A stretch of DNA of 64,000 nt, from NCBI GenBank assembly GCA_023129325.1, contig JAGMCI010000017.1, positions 77,252 through 141,251 of the forward strand, given 5' to 3'. Shown in pieces: positions 24,685 through 33,679 of this stretch. Made by a program: the position numbers and the translations under genes. The notes beneath the pieces were generated by a model. That model saw only the letters and a program-made list of their open reading frames with translations, was not told the origin of the DNA and did no database searches. The first letter of the stretch is position 1. Every line of letters starts with the position of its first letter. The DNA is from Caldifarciminota bacterium. GTDB taxonomy: Bacteria > Hydrothermota > UBA3073 > JACQXS01 > JAGMCI01.

Positions 24685-24712
24685 ATTATATCTCATTTCT
24701 GTCTTGTGTCAA
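24685..24712 (-). promoter_or_regulatory. Promoter of lysS operon, leaderless
   Basis: On the minus strand TTGACA (complement of 24707-24712) and a perfect TATAAT (complement of 24685-24690) are 16 bp apart. The ATG starts at 24677, seven bases past the -10 box, so transcription should begin at the start codon or one base before. Confidence 0.75.
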
Positions 24713-24934
24713 GAAAAAGTTGCGGATACTCCAAACAAAGTGAGGAGGCAATGCTCTCTTTGTTCTGATTCTCCTTGTATTGTGTGAATTATATTTGTTA
24801 TTTATTGTTCAAAATTTTATAATTACCAACTGATATTAAGTTTTTTTACCAGAGAGAAATATAAGAAAAAAATCAAAATAAGATAAAGATAGTTACTATC
24901 TGAGGTTATTAGGTATCTCTGAAAGTTAAAAAAC

Positions 24935-24963
24935 TTGACAAATTAGATTGTATGATATATAGT
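24935..24963 (+). promoter_or_regulatory. Promoter of fabD, leaderless
   Basis: TTGACA (24935-24940) and TATAGT (24958-24963) are 17 bp apart. The ATG at 24971 is seven bases past the -10 box. No Shine-Dalgarno sequence precedes it. The 290-base gap back to lysS holds this and the lysS promoter and otherwise nothing recognisable. Confidence 0.7.
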
Positions 24964-24970
24964 AAAACAA

Positions 24971-25870
24971 ATGGATAAAGTAGCTTTCGTGTTTCCAGGA
25001 CAAGGCGCTCAATATGTGGGGATGGGAAAAGATTTATATGACCATTACTCTGAGGCAAGGGAACTTTATGAAAAAGCAAATCAAATATTAGGCATAAATA
25101 TCAGGGATATATCTTTTGAGGGTCCTGAAAATGAACTTACAAAATCAAAAAATGCTCAGGTTGCGATACTTCTTCACTCTATTGCTTGTTTTAAACTTAT
25201 GGAAAAAGAAAATTATAAACCCTCAGTTGTAGCTGGGCATTCATTGGGTGAGTATTCTGCCCTCTTTGCAGCTAATGCTATTGAGCTTGATGATGTATTA
25301 CATCTTGTTAGATTTAGGGGTGAACTTATGTCAAGAGCAGGTGAAATTAACCCGGGCCGAATGACTGCTGTGATTGGGATAGAGGCATCTCAAATTGGAG
25401 AGGTGGTCAGGGAAGTAAGTAAGGAAGGCATTATAAGTGTTGCTAATTATAATTCTCCTCTCCAGACTGTTATTTCTGGAGAGCCAGAGAGCATAGAAAA
25501 AGTAAGTGAAATTCTTAAAAATAGCGGAGCAAAAAGAGTTATTCCTCTACGGGTAAGTGGAGCTTTTCATTCCCCGCTTATGAAAGAAGCATTTTCAAAA
25601 TTTGAAAAGGTATTACTAAAAATAGAAATCAAATCTCCAGTTATTCCTGTAGTTCCAAATGTTACTGGCAAATTAACCACATCTCCGCTTGACATAAAAG
25701 AAGCTCTAAAAAATCAAATTATTTCTCCAGTGAGATGGGTTGATTCAATTGAAAATATGATAAAATTCGGAGTGAATACCTTTATAGAATTAGGTCCAGG
25801 GAAGGTTCTTTCAGGATTGATAAGAAAAATAAATCCTGAAGTCAAAGTCATTAAACCAGACTTCATATAA
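24971..25870 (+). CDS. fabD: Malonyl-CoA:ACP transacylase
   Basis: A 299-aa enzyme that loads malonyl groups on acyl carrier protein for fatty-acid synthesis. FVFPGQGAQYVGMG opens the protein; AGHSLGEYSALFAA holds the nucleophilic Ser at about 91; RGELMSRAGE supplies the malonyl-binding Arg; VSGAFHSPLM the catalytic His; and the C-terminal FIELGPGKVLSGL is typical. fabG lies 205 bases downstream, separated by repeats. No acpP or fabF is in the window. Confidence 0.93.
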   Translation: MDKVAFVFPGQGAQYVGMGKDLYDHYSEARELYEKANQILGINIRDISFEGPENELTKSKNAQVAILLHSIACFKLMEKENYKPSVVAGHSLGEYSALFAANAIELDDVLHLVRFRGELMSRAGEINPGRMTAVIGIEASQIGEVVREVSKEGIISVANYNSPLQTVISGEPESIEKVSEILKNSGAKRVIPLRVSGAFHSPLMKEAFSKFEKVLLKIEIKSPVIPVVPNVTGKLTTSPLDIKEALKNQIISPVRWVDSIENMIKFGVNTFIELGPGKVLSGLIRKINPEVKVIKPDFI

Positions 25871-26060
25871 ATGCAAAAATCAAATATCAAAAATACAAAT
25901 CAGAAATCAAAAATTCTAATTACTAAATCCGATCCTGAATTAAATTCAGGACTAAACAAATTCCAATTCCCTAAATTTCAATGTTATAAGTTCATATTTT
26001 GAATTTGTGATTTAAAACATTATGATTTGTTTAGAATTTAGTGCTTCGGATTTAGGATTT
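25871..26060. repeat. Long degenerate AT-rich inverted repeat between fabD and fabG
   Basis: The left part (AAATATCAAAAATACAAAT, ATTACTAAATCCGATCCTG, ACTAAACAAATTCC) is mirrored in reverse complement by the right part (TTTGTTTAGAATTTAGTGC, TTCGGATTTAGGATTTT). A smaller palindrome GATCCTGAATTAAATTCAGGA lies inside the left arm. The whole gap could fold into one long imperfect hairpin. Confidence 0.65.
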
Positions 26061-26061
26061 T

Positions 26062-26070
26062 AAGGAGGGG
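26062..26070 (+). promoter_or_regulatory. Strong ribosome-binding site of fabG
   Basis: AAGGAGGGG, five bases before the ATG at 26076. It contrasts with the leaderless fabD just upstream and fixes the fabG start. Confidence 0.8.
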
Positions 26071-26075
26071 GTAAA

Positions 26076-26771
26076 ATGATTGCTTTAGTAACCGGTGGTG
26101 CCCGTGGGATTGGTAAAGCAATTGCACAAAAACTCAAAGCCGATGGTTTAAAGATAATTATTTGGGATATCGTTGATGAAGGGTCTGACATAGCCAAAGC
26201 TATTGATGCTTTATTTATGAAAGTTGATATAGCTTCTTTTAAAGATGTTACCTCTGCTGCTAAGAGTACAGGAGATATTGATATTCTTATAAATAATGCA
26301 GGTATAAATCGTGACAAGCTCTTACTCCGTATGCAAGAGGAAGACTGGGATAATGTTCTTAATATTAACCTTAAAGGTGTATTTAATTGCACTCGCGCCT
26401 TTCTTCCTGGGATGATTAAAAAGAAGTGGGGCAGGATTGTAAATATCTCTTCAATAATAGGGATTATTGGGAATCGGGGTCAATCAAATTATGCTGCCTC
26501 AAAGGCAGGAATAATAGGATTTACAAAGTCTATTGCTAAGGAAGTAGGAATCCGAAATATTACCTGTAATACTATAGCTCCTGGTTATATAGAAACAGAA
26601 ATGACCGGACAACTTACGGAAGAAGTAAAAAAAGCTTACATTGAATCTATTCCCTTAAAGAGACCCGGAACTCCAGGAGAAGTAGCCGACTTGGTGAGTT
26701 TTCTTATATCAGAAAAGGCAAACTACATTACAGGACAAACCATTCACCTTGATGGCGGAATGGTAATGTAA
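26076..26771 (+). CDS. fabG: 3-oxoacyl-ACP reductase
   Basis: A 231-aa short-chain dehydrogenase reducing beta-ketoacyl-ACP with NADPH. TGGARGIGKAIA binds the cofactor; INNAGINRDKLLLRM is a FabG hallmark; Ser (NISSIIG), Tyr and Lys (YAASKAG) form the catalytic triad; the C-terminus ITGQTIHLDGGMVM is typical. It is slightly short for the family (usual 240-250). The ribosome site is nearly perfect. Confidence 0.9.
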   Translation: MIALVTGGARGIGKAIAQKLKADGLKIIIWDIVDEGSDIAKAIDALFMKVDIASFKDVTSAAKSTGDIDILINNAGINRDKLLLRMQEEDWDNVLNINLKGVFNCTRAFLPGMIKKKWGRIVNISSIIGIIGNRGQSNYAASKAGIIGFTKSIAKEVGIRNITCNTIAPGYIETEMTGQLTEEVKKAYIESIPLKRPGTPGEVADLVSFLISEKANYITGQTIHLDGGMVM

Positions 26772-26780
26772 GAAAATCAA

Positions 26781-26795
26781 TCCGCCTCAGGCGGA
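26781..26795. repeat. TCCGCCTCAGGCGGA palindrome
   Basis: A perfect arm-to-arm palindrome in the short gap between fabG and the epimerase gene. Identical 15-mers occur at 33655, 44228, and within larger elements at 48351, 55342 and 62980; a variant is at 39611. Confidence 0.9.
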
Positions 26796-26815
26796 GTAAA
26801 AATTAAAAATCAAAA

Positions 26816-27802
26816 ATGGAGTACTGTTTAGTTACAGGAGTAGCTGGATTTATTGGAAGTTATTTAGCCGAAAAATTAGTTAAGCTCGGATATAATGTTA
26901 TTGGGATAGATTCATTTAATGATTTTTACTCACGCAATACAAAGGAAAGGAATATAAAATGGTTAATAAAACAACCTAATTTTACTTTCCACGAAGCCAA
27001 CCTACTTACTTTAAATCTATCTTCAATAACTCCTTGCCTTGCTGGCAGGCAAGAATCACTTAATGACTCAATAACAATCTTTCATCTGGCTGCCAGGTCG
27101 GGAGTAAGAACCTCATGGGAAGAAGGTTTTAAAATTTACTTTGACAATAATGTTCTTGCAACTCACAAATTACTTGAAGCATCGCGACGATTCAAATTAA
27201 AGAAATTTATTTACACTTCAAGTTCTTCAGTTTATGGCAATATAGGAGCGTATTGCAATACGCCCTTACCAATGAAAGAAAATATGCCTTGCAATCCAAT
27301 TTCGCCTTATGGAGTAACAAAGCTTGCCTGTGAACATCTATGCAAATTATATTTTACTAATTACCAATTACCAATTACTATTCTTCGTTATTTTTCAATT
27401 TATGGTCCAAGACAAAGACCAGACATGGCATTTCACAAGTTTATTAAAGCAATATTAGGCGAAAAACCATTTGAAATTTACGGAGACGGAACCCAAACTC
27501 GCGATTTCACATATATTGATGATGCAATTGAAGCAACTATTAAAGCAAAAGATTTAGCCCAAGCTGGAGAAGTGTATAATATCGGAGGTGGAACAACCAC
27601 AATAGTGAATAAAGGCGTAAACATTTTGGAAAAAATAATTGGCAGACCTGCAAAATTAAGCTATATAGAAAAGAGCAAAGGCGATATACAACATACCCTA
27701 TCTGATATCTCAAAATCCATAAAAACTCTTGGCTATCATCCAATTTGGACTCTTGAAAAAGGGCTAAAGGAAGAAATTAAGTGGCTAAGCGCCCAAAATT
27801 GA
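26816..27802 (+). CDS. NAD-dependent epimerase, UDP-glucuronate 4-epimerase-like
   Basis: A 328-aa extended SDR opening the polysaccharide locus. TGVAGFIGSYLAEKL binds NAD; HLAARSGVRTSWE, SSSSVYGN, YGVTKLACEHL (catalytic Tyr and Lys) and GDGTQTRDFTYIDDAIEA fit UDP-sugar 4-epimerases, with GVR.S.E and RPDMAFHKF pointing to the UDP-GlcA branch. Two short insertions are coded by repeats: LAGRQE at about 73-79 and IGAYCNTP at about 143-150, the latter where relatives go straight from VYG to PMKE. It overlaps the next gene by 22 bases. Confidence 0.85.
   Translation: MEYCLVTGVAGFIGSYLAEKLVKLGYNVIGIDSFNDFYSRNTKERNIKWLIKQPNFTFHEANLLTLNLSSITPCLAGRQESLNDSITIFHLAARSGVRTSWEEGFKIYFDNNVLATHKLLEASRRFKLKKFIYTSSSSVYGNIGAYCNTPLPMKENMPCNPISPYGVTKLACEHLCKLYFTNYQLPITILRYFSIYGPRQRPDMAFHKFIKAILGEKPFEIYGDGTQTRDFTYIDDAIEATIKAKDLAQAGEVYNIGGGTTTIVNKGVNILEKIIGRPAKLSYIEKSKGDIQHTLSDISKSIKTLGYHPIWTLEKGLKEEIKWLSAQN
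27032..27053. repeat. CCTTGCC...GGCAAG palindrome in epimerase gene
   Basis: CCTTGCCTTGCTGGCAGGCA followed by AG. GC-rich, in frame, in a surface loop. Confidence 0.65.
27245..27265. repeat. GGGCGTATTGCAATACGCCC-type palindrome in epimerase gene
   Basis: GGAGCGTATTGCAATACGCC, a near-perfect palindrome. A second copy sits in murF at 58370-58394. Both are in frame. Confidence 0.8.
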
Positions 27803-28917
27803 GACTTTGTTTTATAGGAAGTTTCCGTAGTATCCACACAAGAAGATGGATGCAGTATTTCGTTAATAAAGGGCATGAAGTTCATCTTGTTTCTTTTTCC
27901 CCTGTGCAAATTGAAGGAATTAAGGTTCATTCATTAAACATACATTTTTTTACCTTTTTACCATTACCTATCAGGAGGATTTTGAAATTAAGATGCATAC
28001 CACGGATTAAGCGATTAATTAGAGAAATAAAGCCTGATGTTCTCCATGGGCATTATATTTCAGACTACGGATTTTATGCTGCTGCATCATCGTTTCGGCC
28101 CCTAATACTTACAGCTTGGGGCTCAGATATCTTAGTTGACTCTGTTAAATCATGGATTGCTCGATGGCAGGTGAAATATGCCCTCAAGAAAGTGGATTTA
28201 ATTACCGTAGATTCTAAACATGTTCGTAATAGGGTAGTTTTGTTAGGAGCTAATTTTTCGAAGATACGCGAAGTACAATGGGGAGTGGATTTAGAAAATT
28301 TTACTAATAAGAGAGCAAATTTATATGAAAGAAAAGAGTTTTGCGATAGATTAGAGATTAAGAATGGACCTATAATCCTGTGTCCCAGAGGTTTTGAAGA
28401 AGTATACAATAGCGATATTATTATAAAATCTATTTTTAAAGTTCTCAAAGAAATCCCTAAATTAACTTTTATATTTTTAGGGAAAGGAAGAAACAAAGAG
28501 AAAATTATAAAATTAGCAAAATCTCTTAATGTTGGGCATGCCACCAGATTTCCAGGGCAAATAGAGCATAATGAAATGCCTATATTTTATCGTGTCGCTG
28601 ATATAGTAATATCTATTCCCAGTTCTGACAGCACTTCTGTCTCCTTGTTAGAAGCTATGGCCTACGGGTGTTTTCCAATTGTTTCTGACCTTCCAGCAAA
28701 TCGTGAGTGGATTAAAGACGGAAAAAATGGACTGCTTGTGAACCCTCGAGATAGTATAGACCTGAGTAATGCTATTTTGTCTGCTTTAAATATTTCATCA
28801 AAGAGTAAGAAAAATGCCCAAGAATATAATGTAAGACTTATCAGTGTTGAAGGAGATTATAGAAAGAATATGGATTACATTGAGAGATTGTATTATTCTC
28901 TCAGAAAGAAATCTTGA
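27781..28917 (+). CDS. Glycosyltransferase family 4
   Basis: A 378-aa GT-B enzyme. The N-terminal half begins LRLCFIGSFRSIHTRRWMQYFVNKGHEVHL and contains DVLHGHYISDYGFYAA; the C-terminal nucleotide-sugar half has ILCPRGFEEVYNSDI, RFPGQIEHNEMPIFYRVADIVISIPSSDSTSVSLLEAMAYG (EX7E-like region) and NGLLVNPRD. It should add a sugar in the cytoplasm to the growing surface polysaccharide. It is translationally coupled to genes on both sides. Confidence 0.82.
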   Translation: MAKRPKLRLCFIGSFRSIHTRRWMQYFVNKGHEVHLVSFSPVQIEGIKVHSLNIHFFTFLPLPIRRILKLRCIPRIKRLIREIKPDVLHGHYISDYGFYAAASSFRPLILTAWGSDILVDSVKSWIARWQVKYALKKVDLITVDSKHVRNRVVLLGANFSKIREVQWGVDLENFTNKRANLYERKEFCDRLEIKNGPIILCPRGFEEVYNSDIIIKSIFKVLKEIPKLTFIFLGKGRNKEKIIKLAKSLNVGHATRFPGQIEHNEMPIFYRVADIVISIPSSDSTSVSLLEAMAYGCFPIVSDLPANREWIKDGKNGLLVNPRDSIDLSNAILSALNISSKSKKNAQEYNVRLISVEGDYRKNMDYIERLYYSLRKKS

Positions 28918-29702
28918 AGTATAAACCTGAAATTTTTTGGAACGAGAGAGTTAGAATTTATGGACACACAGGATGGAATGATAAGTTGTTATATATATAT
29001 GACCAGCCACTTCGTTTAAGAGCAATTGAGAAAGTGTTAACTCGCGCAGGTATCACAATAGACAAGCACAAGAAAATATTAGATATTGGATGTGGGATAG
29101 GGGATTTAGCACTTGAATTTGCGCAAAAGGGTGCAGATGTGACTGGAGTTGATATAAGTGTTGAAGCAATAAAAGAAGCCAAGAAGAGAGTTAAAGAAAT
29201 TAAAGATGCCTATGCTCTTAACATTAATTTCTATGCAACGGGCGTGGAAGATATGAAGTTCCATTCAAATTCATTTGATTTAATAACCAGTGTTACAGTG
29301 CTTCAACATATTACCGAACCTCAAATATTTTCTGCCGCCATAACGAATATGACCAGAGTACTTAAGAGAAATGGATATATTCTTATGCTTGAATTTTCTC
29401 CATTATTGGTTCAAAAGATAAAACAGAATTCACCATATATAAGTGTGAAAACAAGACAAGAGTGGATAAATATATTTAAGAAAAATGGATGCGTGCTAAT
29501 TGATGAATTGTATTTACCACAGATAGGAATCAGAACTTTGCGAAGATATGGTTATATTTTGGCTTTAATACCTAATGAAAAAGTATCCTGTTTTATTAAA
29601 AAAATGTTGTTTATAGTATTAAAACCGTTTGATTATTATTTTATCCCTATACCTAAGAAATTTGTTGATTTAAGGGTCTTGACTTTTAAAAATCAGGAAT
29701 AG
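28914..29702 (+). CDS. Class I SAM-dependent methyltransferase
   Basis: A 262-aa protein starting with TTG that overlaps the preceding stop codon (TTGA). Motif I ILDIGCGIGDLALEFAQKG and VTGVDISVEAIKEAKKR are clear; FDLITSVTVLQHI and VLKRNGYILMLEFSP follow. Its place within the glycosyltransferase run suggests that it methylates a sugar or the chain end, but the target is not evident. Confidence 0.75.
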   Translation: MKYKPEIFWNERVRIYGHTGWNDKLLYIYDQPLRLRAIEKVLTRAGITIDKHKKILDIGCGIGDLALEFAQKGADVTGVDISVEAIKEAKKRVKEIKDAYALNINFYATGVEDMKFHSNSFDLITSVTVLQHITEPQIFSAAITNMTRVLKRNGYILMLEFSPLLVQKIKQNSPYISVKTRQEWINIFKKNGCVLIDELYLPQIGIRTLRRYGYILALIPNEKVSCFIKKMLFIVLKPFDYYFIPIPKKFVDLRVLTFKNQE

Positions 29703-29704
29703 AT

Positions 29705-31048
29705 ATGCTCGTCCCGATTCGTCAGAGTGAAAACGATTTTATTAAAAAGAGTTCCCAGGCTTTTTCATCACGGGTGATTTCTTTTATTTTAGGGTTTGGA
29801 ATTTCAATAATCATTGCTAGAGCCTTGGGACCTTCAGGAAAAGGTGCTTTTGCTTTTATAATGCTTATCCCTGCATTGCTCACTATGTTAGGAAACCTGG
29901 GCATTGGAGCTGCTAATACTTATTTCACAGCTAATAGAAAATATCCTGGAGAAAATATTGTATCTAATACATTTTTCTCAGCTATTGTAATTGGAGGATT
30001 ATTAATCCTGGCTTTTTATTTAGGTTCACATATTCCCGTATTTAAAGAATTTATAGCTTCAAAGCATGTGCCGCTTTCTTTATTATGGCTCGCAATTTCT
30101 ATAATTCCATTTTCATTACTTTACTCATATTCTATTAGTATATTGGTGGGTAGAGAAAAAATTGCCACTTTTAGCATAATAAATATAATAAATCCAGCCC
30201 TTTACCTTTTATTTATTGTCTTTTTTGTTACTATATTTAAAAAAAGTGTATCCGGAGCAGTCACAGCTTATGTTCTTAACATTATACTCATTGCATTAAT
30301 CACATTTTTTCTTATACAGAAAATAGGAAAATTAAAACTTAATATTGATACAAAATTGCTGAGAGAATCTACAAGTTACGGCTTCAAAGCTTGGGTTGGC
30401 AATTTAGCACAATTCCTGAACTATCGGCTTGATATGTTCTTAGTAGCTTATTTCTTAAACTTTACAGTCCTCGGTTATTATTCGCTTGCCGTGGGAATTG
30501 TGGAACAACTCTGGCTTGTCCCTGCATCTATAGCTACAGTGCTCTTCCCAAGAGTCTCCTACATCGGAGGAACAAAGGCATCCCGTCTAACTCCCAAAGT
30601 TACCCGTACCTCTCTCTTTATAATCTTAGTAATCTCGTTTATGCTTGCAATTATTGCTAAGCCATTAATTAAATTTATCTATGGAAAAGCATTTCTCCCA
30701 TCAGTGTTGCCTTTCCTTATCTTATTACCTGGTGTCATAATATTGAGTATTGACAAGGTTCTCTCAAGTGATTTGGCAGGCAGAGGAAAACCCGAAATTG
30801 GAGCGATGGCTTCCCTTGTTTCACTGTTAGTCAATATTCCTCTGAATCTATTATTGATACCCAGATGGGGAATTTCTGGGGCGGCATTCGCTTCAACAAT
30901 CGCTTATGCTACATCTACAATATTTATGCTCGCTGTGTTCTTAAAAATTTCTGGAAACTCCTGTAAAGATACTCTCCTTATAAAAATAAGCGATTTCCGT
31001 ATATGCTTCGATTTATTATCTAAATATCTAAAAAAGAGAAAAATATGA
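29705..31048 (+). CDS. Polysaccharide flippase (Wzx/MATE-like)
   Basis: A 447-aa protein with about 12-14 membrane helices in the pattern of the polysaccharide-transporter branch of the MVF/MOP superfamily. SSQAFSSRVISFILGFGISIIIARALGPSGKGAFAF is the typical first segment, and WVGNLAQFLNYRLDMFLVAYFL the mid-protein signature. It should flip lipid-linked oligosaccharide across the inner membrane. The first few residues (LVPIRQSE) come from a CCCGATTCGTCAG-like sequence that may be a repeat remnant. Confidence 0.82.
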   Translation: MLVPIRQSENDFIKKSSQAFSSRVISFILGFGISIIIARALGPSGKGAFAFIMLIPALLTMLGNLGIGAANTYFTANRKYPGENIVSNTFFSAIVIGGLLILAFYLGSHIPVFKEFIASKHVPLSLLWLAISIIPFSLLYSYSISILVGREKIATFSIINIINPALYLLFIVFFVTIFKKSVSGAVTAYVLNIILIALITFFLIQKIGKLKLNIDTKLLRESTSYGFKAWVGNLAQFLNYRLDMFLVAYFLNFTVLGYYSLAVGIVEQLWLVPASIATVLFPRVSYIGGTKASRLTPKVTRTSLFIILVISFMLAIIAKPLIKFIYGKAFLPSVLPFLILLPGVIILSIDKVLSSDLAGRGKPEIGAMASLVSLLVNIPLNLLLIPRWGISGAAFASTIAYATSTIFMLAVFLKISGNSCKDTLLIKISDFRICFDLLSKYLKKRKI

Positions 31049-32484
31049 TTTTTGGATTGTTAATATTAATTTTGTGCGTTACTTTTTTAATCAGAATAGC
31101 ACCATGGTATCATGAACCTGTTTTTGAAGTAGATACCTGGGAACACCTTTTAGCAATAAAAACTATCCGTGAAAGAAAAAAAATACCAAATACAATCCCA
31201 TATTATTTGACAGGAAACACATTTTATTACCCTCCGCTTCTATATATCTTACTATCAGTATTCTCTCAGCAATTTATAGAAAAATATAGATATTATTTTT
31301 CACCCCTCACGGATGCAGTAATCTCTGCCATAAGCGCAGGGTTAATGTATTGCTTTACAAATTCTATATCGCTGTCTCTTTTTACAGCACTTATATATAC
31401 AACATCACCAATCCTCTTGCCTACAACTTCTTCCTTGACACCTCGTCCTTTAGGAGCACTTTTTGTTCAGCTCTTTTTCGTTAGTACCCTGCTTTTCCTT
31501 AAAACTAATTGCCCTGTATTCTTCTTTATAATGCTCTTGCTTGCCTGCCTCACCGCTCTCTCACATAGAATGGCTTCACAAATTATCTTCTTAATTGCTA
31601 TTTCCCTGTCAATATTTTATAAAAATATTACTCCGTTGTTGACAGTCTCAATTAGTGAATTGCTCTTCTTTATATTCTTGCCTTCTCTTTATCTGAGAGT
31701 CAGAATAGGTCACTTGCAAAATTTGTTGGTCTGGCATAGATATTTCAAGAAAAATTATAACCTCACGGGAAAAGTAAAGGGAATTATTGAAGCCGGAATA
31801 TTTTATCCCTTCGTATTAGTAACAACATTCTTAATCACGAAAATGCCTCCTGCCTCGCCTACGAGTCAAGGCGGGTTTGAATTTGCCTTCTTTGAAAACA
31901 TTAGTTTAAGTCTCATTGTAATTATATTTATAGTCCTATTCATTACACCATCTCTCGGAGAGCCAGAAAGATACTTCTCTTATGGAGCACTCCCAATTTC
32001 TCTATTAGGTGCCTATTGTCTCACAACTGATTTTAAATGGATTATAGCTATTGGTCTTCTCTTTCAAGTCTGTTTTTATATTCATAAACATATAATTATA
32101 TCGCACTCAAAGAAAAAACCTTATTGGTGGACCCCTTCATTTGTAAAACTTATAGAAAAACTTAAGCAATATCCAAGAGAGTCTCGGTTTTTATGTTTGC
32201 CTTACCCTATGAATCGTCCAATAGCCTATATGGGCGAAGTAAAAACTTTACATTTTACTCCAGAAGCTTTTCTTTTGCTCACAAAGATGTTCTTGAAAGG
32301 CGAGGGACTCATAACTGATGATGATTTTACCTCAGGTAAAATTCCATTACAAGAGATATTTATTCGTTTAAAAATAGAATATTTATTGGTAAAAAAAGGA
32401 TATATAGATATTAATCCTTCTTATTGGAAAATTATTGATACAATTGGAGATTATGAAATCTATCGTTTTTATATCAGCACTTGA
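31045..32484 (+). CDS. GT-C-like polytopic membrane protein
   Basis: A 479-aa protein with about ten hydrophobic segments, overlapping the flippase gene by four bases. An acidic motif in the first external loop (FEVDTWEHL) followed by NTIPYYLTGNTFYYPP resembles GT-C enzymes such as STT3/PMT relatives, which use lipid-linked sugars. A soluble tail of about 100 residues follows the membrane part. Residues 268-277 (PPASPTSQGG) are coded by a CCTGCCTCGCCTACGAGTC repeat between two helices. The exact reaction is not clear. Confidence 0.55.
   Translation: MIFGLLILILCVTFLIRIAPWYHEPVFEVDTWEHLLAIKTIRERKKIPNTIPYYLTGNTFYYPPLLYILLSVFSQQFIEKYRYYFSPLTDAVISAISAGLMYCFTNSISLSLFTALIYTTSPILLPTTSSLTPRPLGALFVQLFFVSTLLFLKTNCPVFFFIMLLLACLTALSHRMASQIIFLIAISLSIFYKNITPLLTVSISELLFFIFLPSLYLRVRIGHLQNLLVWHRYFKKNYNLTGKVKGIIEAGIFYPFVLVTTFLITKMPPASPTSQGGFEFAFFENISLSLIVIIFIVLFITPSLGEPERYFSYGALPISLLGAYCLTTDFKWIIAIGLLFQVCFYIHKHIIISHSKKKPYWWTPSFVKLIEKLKQYPRESRFLCLPYPMNRPIAYMGEVKTLHFTPEAFLLLTKMFLKGEGLITDDDFTSGKIPLQEIFIRLKIEYLLVKKGYIDINPSYWKIIDTIGDYEIYRFYIST
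31848..31876. repeat. CCTGCCTCGCCTACGAGTCAAGGCGGG element in GT-C-like gene
   Basis: TCCTGCCTCGCCTACGAGTC then AAGGCGGGT. It is the reverse complement of the core of the 4210-4260 element. In frame. Confidence 0.8.
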
Positions 32485-33679
32485 TATTTGGTCCTTAGGA
32501 GAAGGTAAAGGAGCGCAATCCTTGTGGCTAACTCTTAAAGCTTATGCCGATAGAGATTTCAAAATTTATTTTATAACAGGCAATAAAGGTTCTATCCAAA
32601 AAATTTATAAAAATATCGAAGTTATTAGATTTTCTCTTCATTGGGTTAAAAAGTTCTTTCCTTTAAGAAAGATAGGATTCTTTGCCAGAATAATGTTTTG
32701 GTTCTTGTTTCAGATTATAGCTTTTAAGTTAATACTTACTGTTTGTAAAAAACATAAAATTAGTCTTGTTTACGCGTATGAAATTTATAGTGTCCCGGTT
32801 GCCAAACTTATATCTAAATTTTTAAAAATTCCAATAATTTCAAGATTTCAAGGCACTACCCTTAAACCTTATGTAAATACATTTTTATGGAAATTAAGGT
32901 TCTTTGAGCATATAATTGCTTACAAAATACCTACAGATTTACTTATAATGACAGATGATGGCACACAAGGCAATCAAGTTTTAAATGCTTTAAATATTGA
33001 TATTGAAAAAATCAAATTTTGGATGAATGGAGTAGATAAAACTATGTATATACCCAATTTTGACAAATATAGTCTCAAACAAAAGTTAGGAGTTAATAAA
33101 AAAACAAAAGTTTTATTAAGTGTTTGCAGATTAGTAAAATGGAAGCGAGTAGATAGAATTATTCAAGCTATACCTCACATAATATCTCAAAATAAAGAAA
33201 TAGTTCTTATAATTGTGGGAGATGGTGAAGAGAAAAGTAACCTCTTGAATTTGGCTCGACGGCTTAAGGTAATTCCTTATGTTCATTTTACAGGCGCAAT
33301 TTTGCATCAGGAAATTAAAGAATATATGAATTTAGCTAACATCTTTATATCTTTATATGAACTTTCTAATATAGGAAATCCTTTACTTGAGGCAATGGTT
33401 TGTGGTAGATGCATTATTACACTGAATAAAGGTGATACTTTTAAAATAATAAAAAATAAAGAAAACGGCATATTACTAGAATCAAAGGAGTTAAAAACTT
33501 TGCCACAAATAATAGTTAATTTATTAGATGATAAAAAACTGCAACTAAAATTAGGAGGAAATGCAAAAAAATATGCAACTCAACACTTTTGGGATTGGCA
33601 AGAAAGAATGAACACAGAAGTAGAATTAGTAACCCGCAAGTATTTTTTGCATAATCCGCCTCAGGCGGAATTGTCATGA
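32453..33679 (+). CDS. Glycosyltransferase family 4
   Basis: A GT-B enzyme of about 408 residues. The ORF is open from 32435, but ATG at 32453 (MKSIVFISALDIWSLGEGKGAQS) gives a standard N-terminus with a smaller overlap with the GT-C-like gene. The donor half has LLSVCRLVKWKRVDRIIQAIP, IIVGDGEEKSNLLNLARRL and FISLYELSNIGNPLLEAMVCGR (EX7E). The last residues (NPPQAELS) are encoded by the TCCGCCTCAGGCGGA palindrome, so the C-terminus is repeat-derived. Confidence 0.82.
   Translation: MKSIVFISALDIWSLGEGKGAQSLWLTLKAYADRDFKIYFITGNKGSIQKIYKNIEVIRFSLHWVKKFFPLRKIGFFARIMFWFLFQIIAFKLILTVCKKHKISLVYAYEIYSVPVAKLISKFLKIPIISRFQGTTLKPYVNTFLWKLRFFEHIIAYKIPTDLLIMTDDGTQGNQVLNALNIDIEKIKFWMNGVDKTMYIPNFDKYSLKQKLGVNKKTKVLLSVCRLVKWKRVDRIIQAIPHIISQNKEIVLIIVGDGEEKSNLLNLARRLKVIPYVHFTGAILHQEIKEYMNLANIFISLYELSNIGNPLLEAMVCGRCIITLNKGDTFKIIKNKENGILLESKELKTLPQIIVNLLDDKKLQLKLGGNAKKYATQHFWDWQERMNTEVELVTRKYFLHNPPQAELS
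33655..33669. repeat. TCCGCCTCAGGCGGA palindrome at a gene end
   Basis: Perfect 15-mer forming the final sense codons of the glycosyltransferase gene, just before the overlapping start of the next ORF at 33676. Confidence 0.9.
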
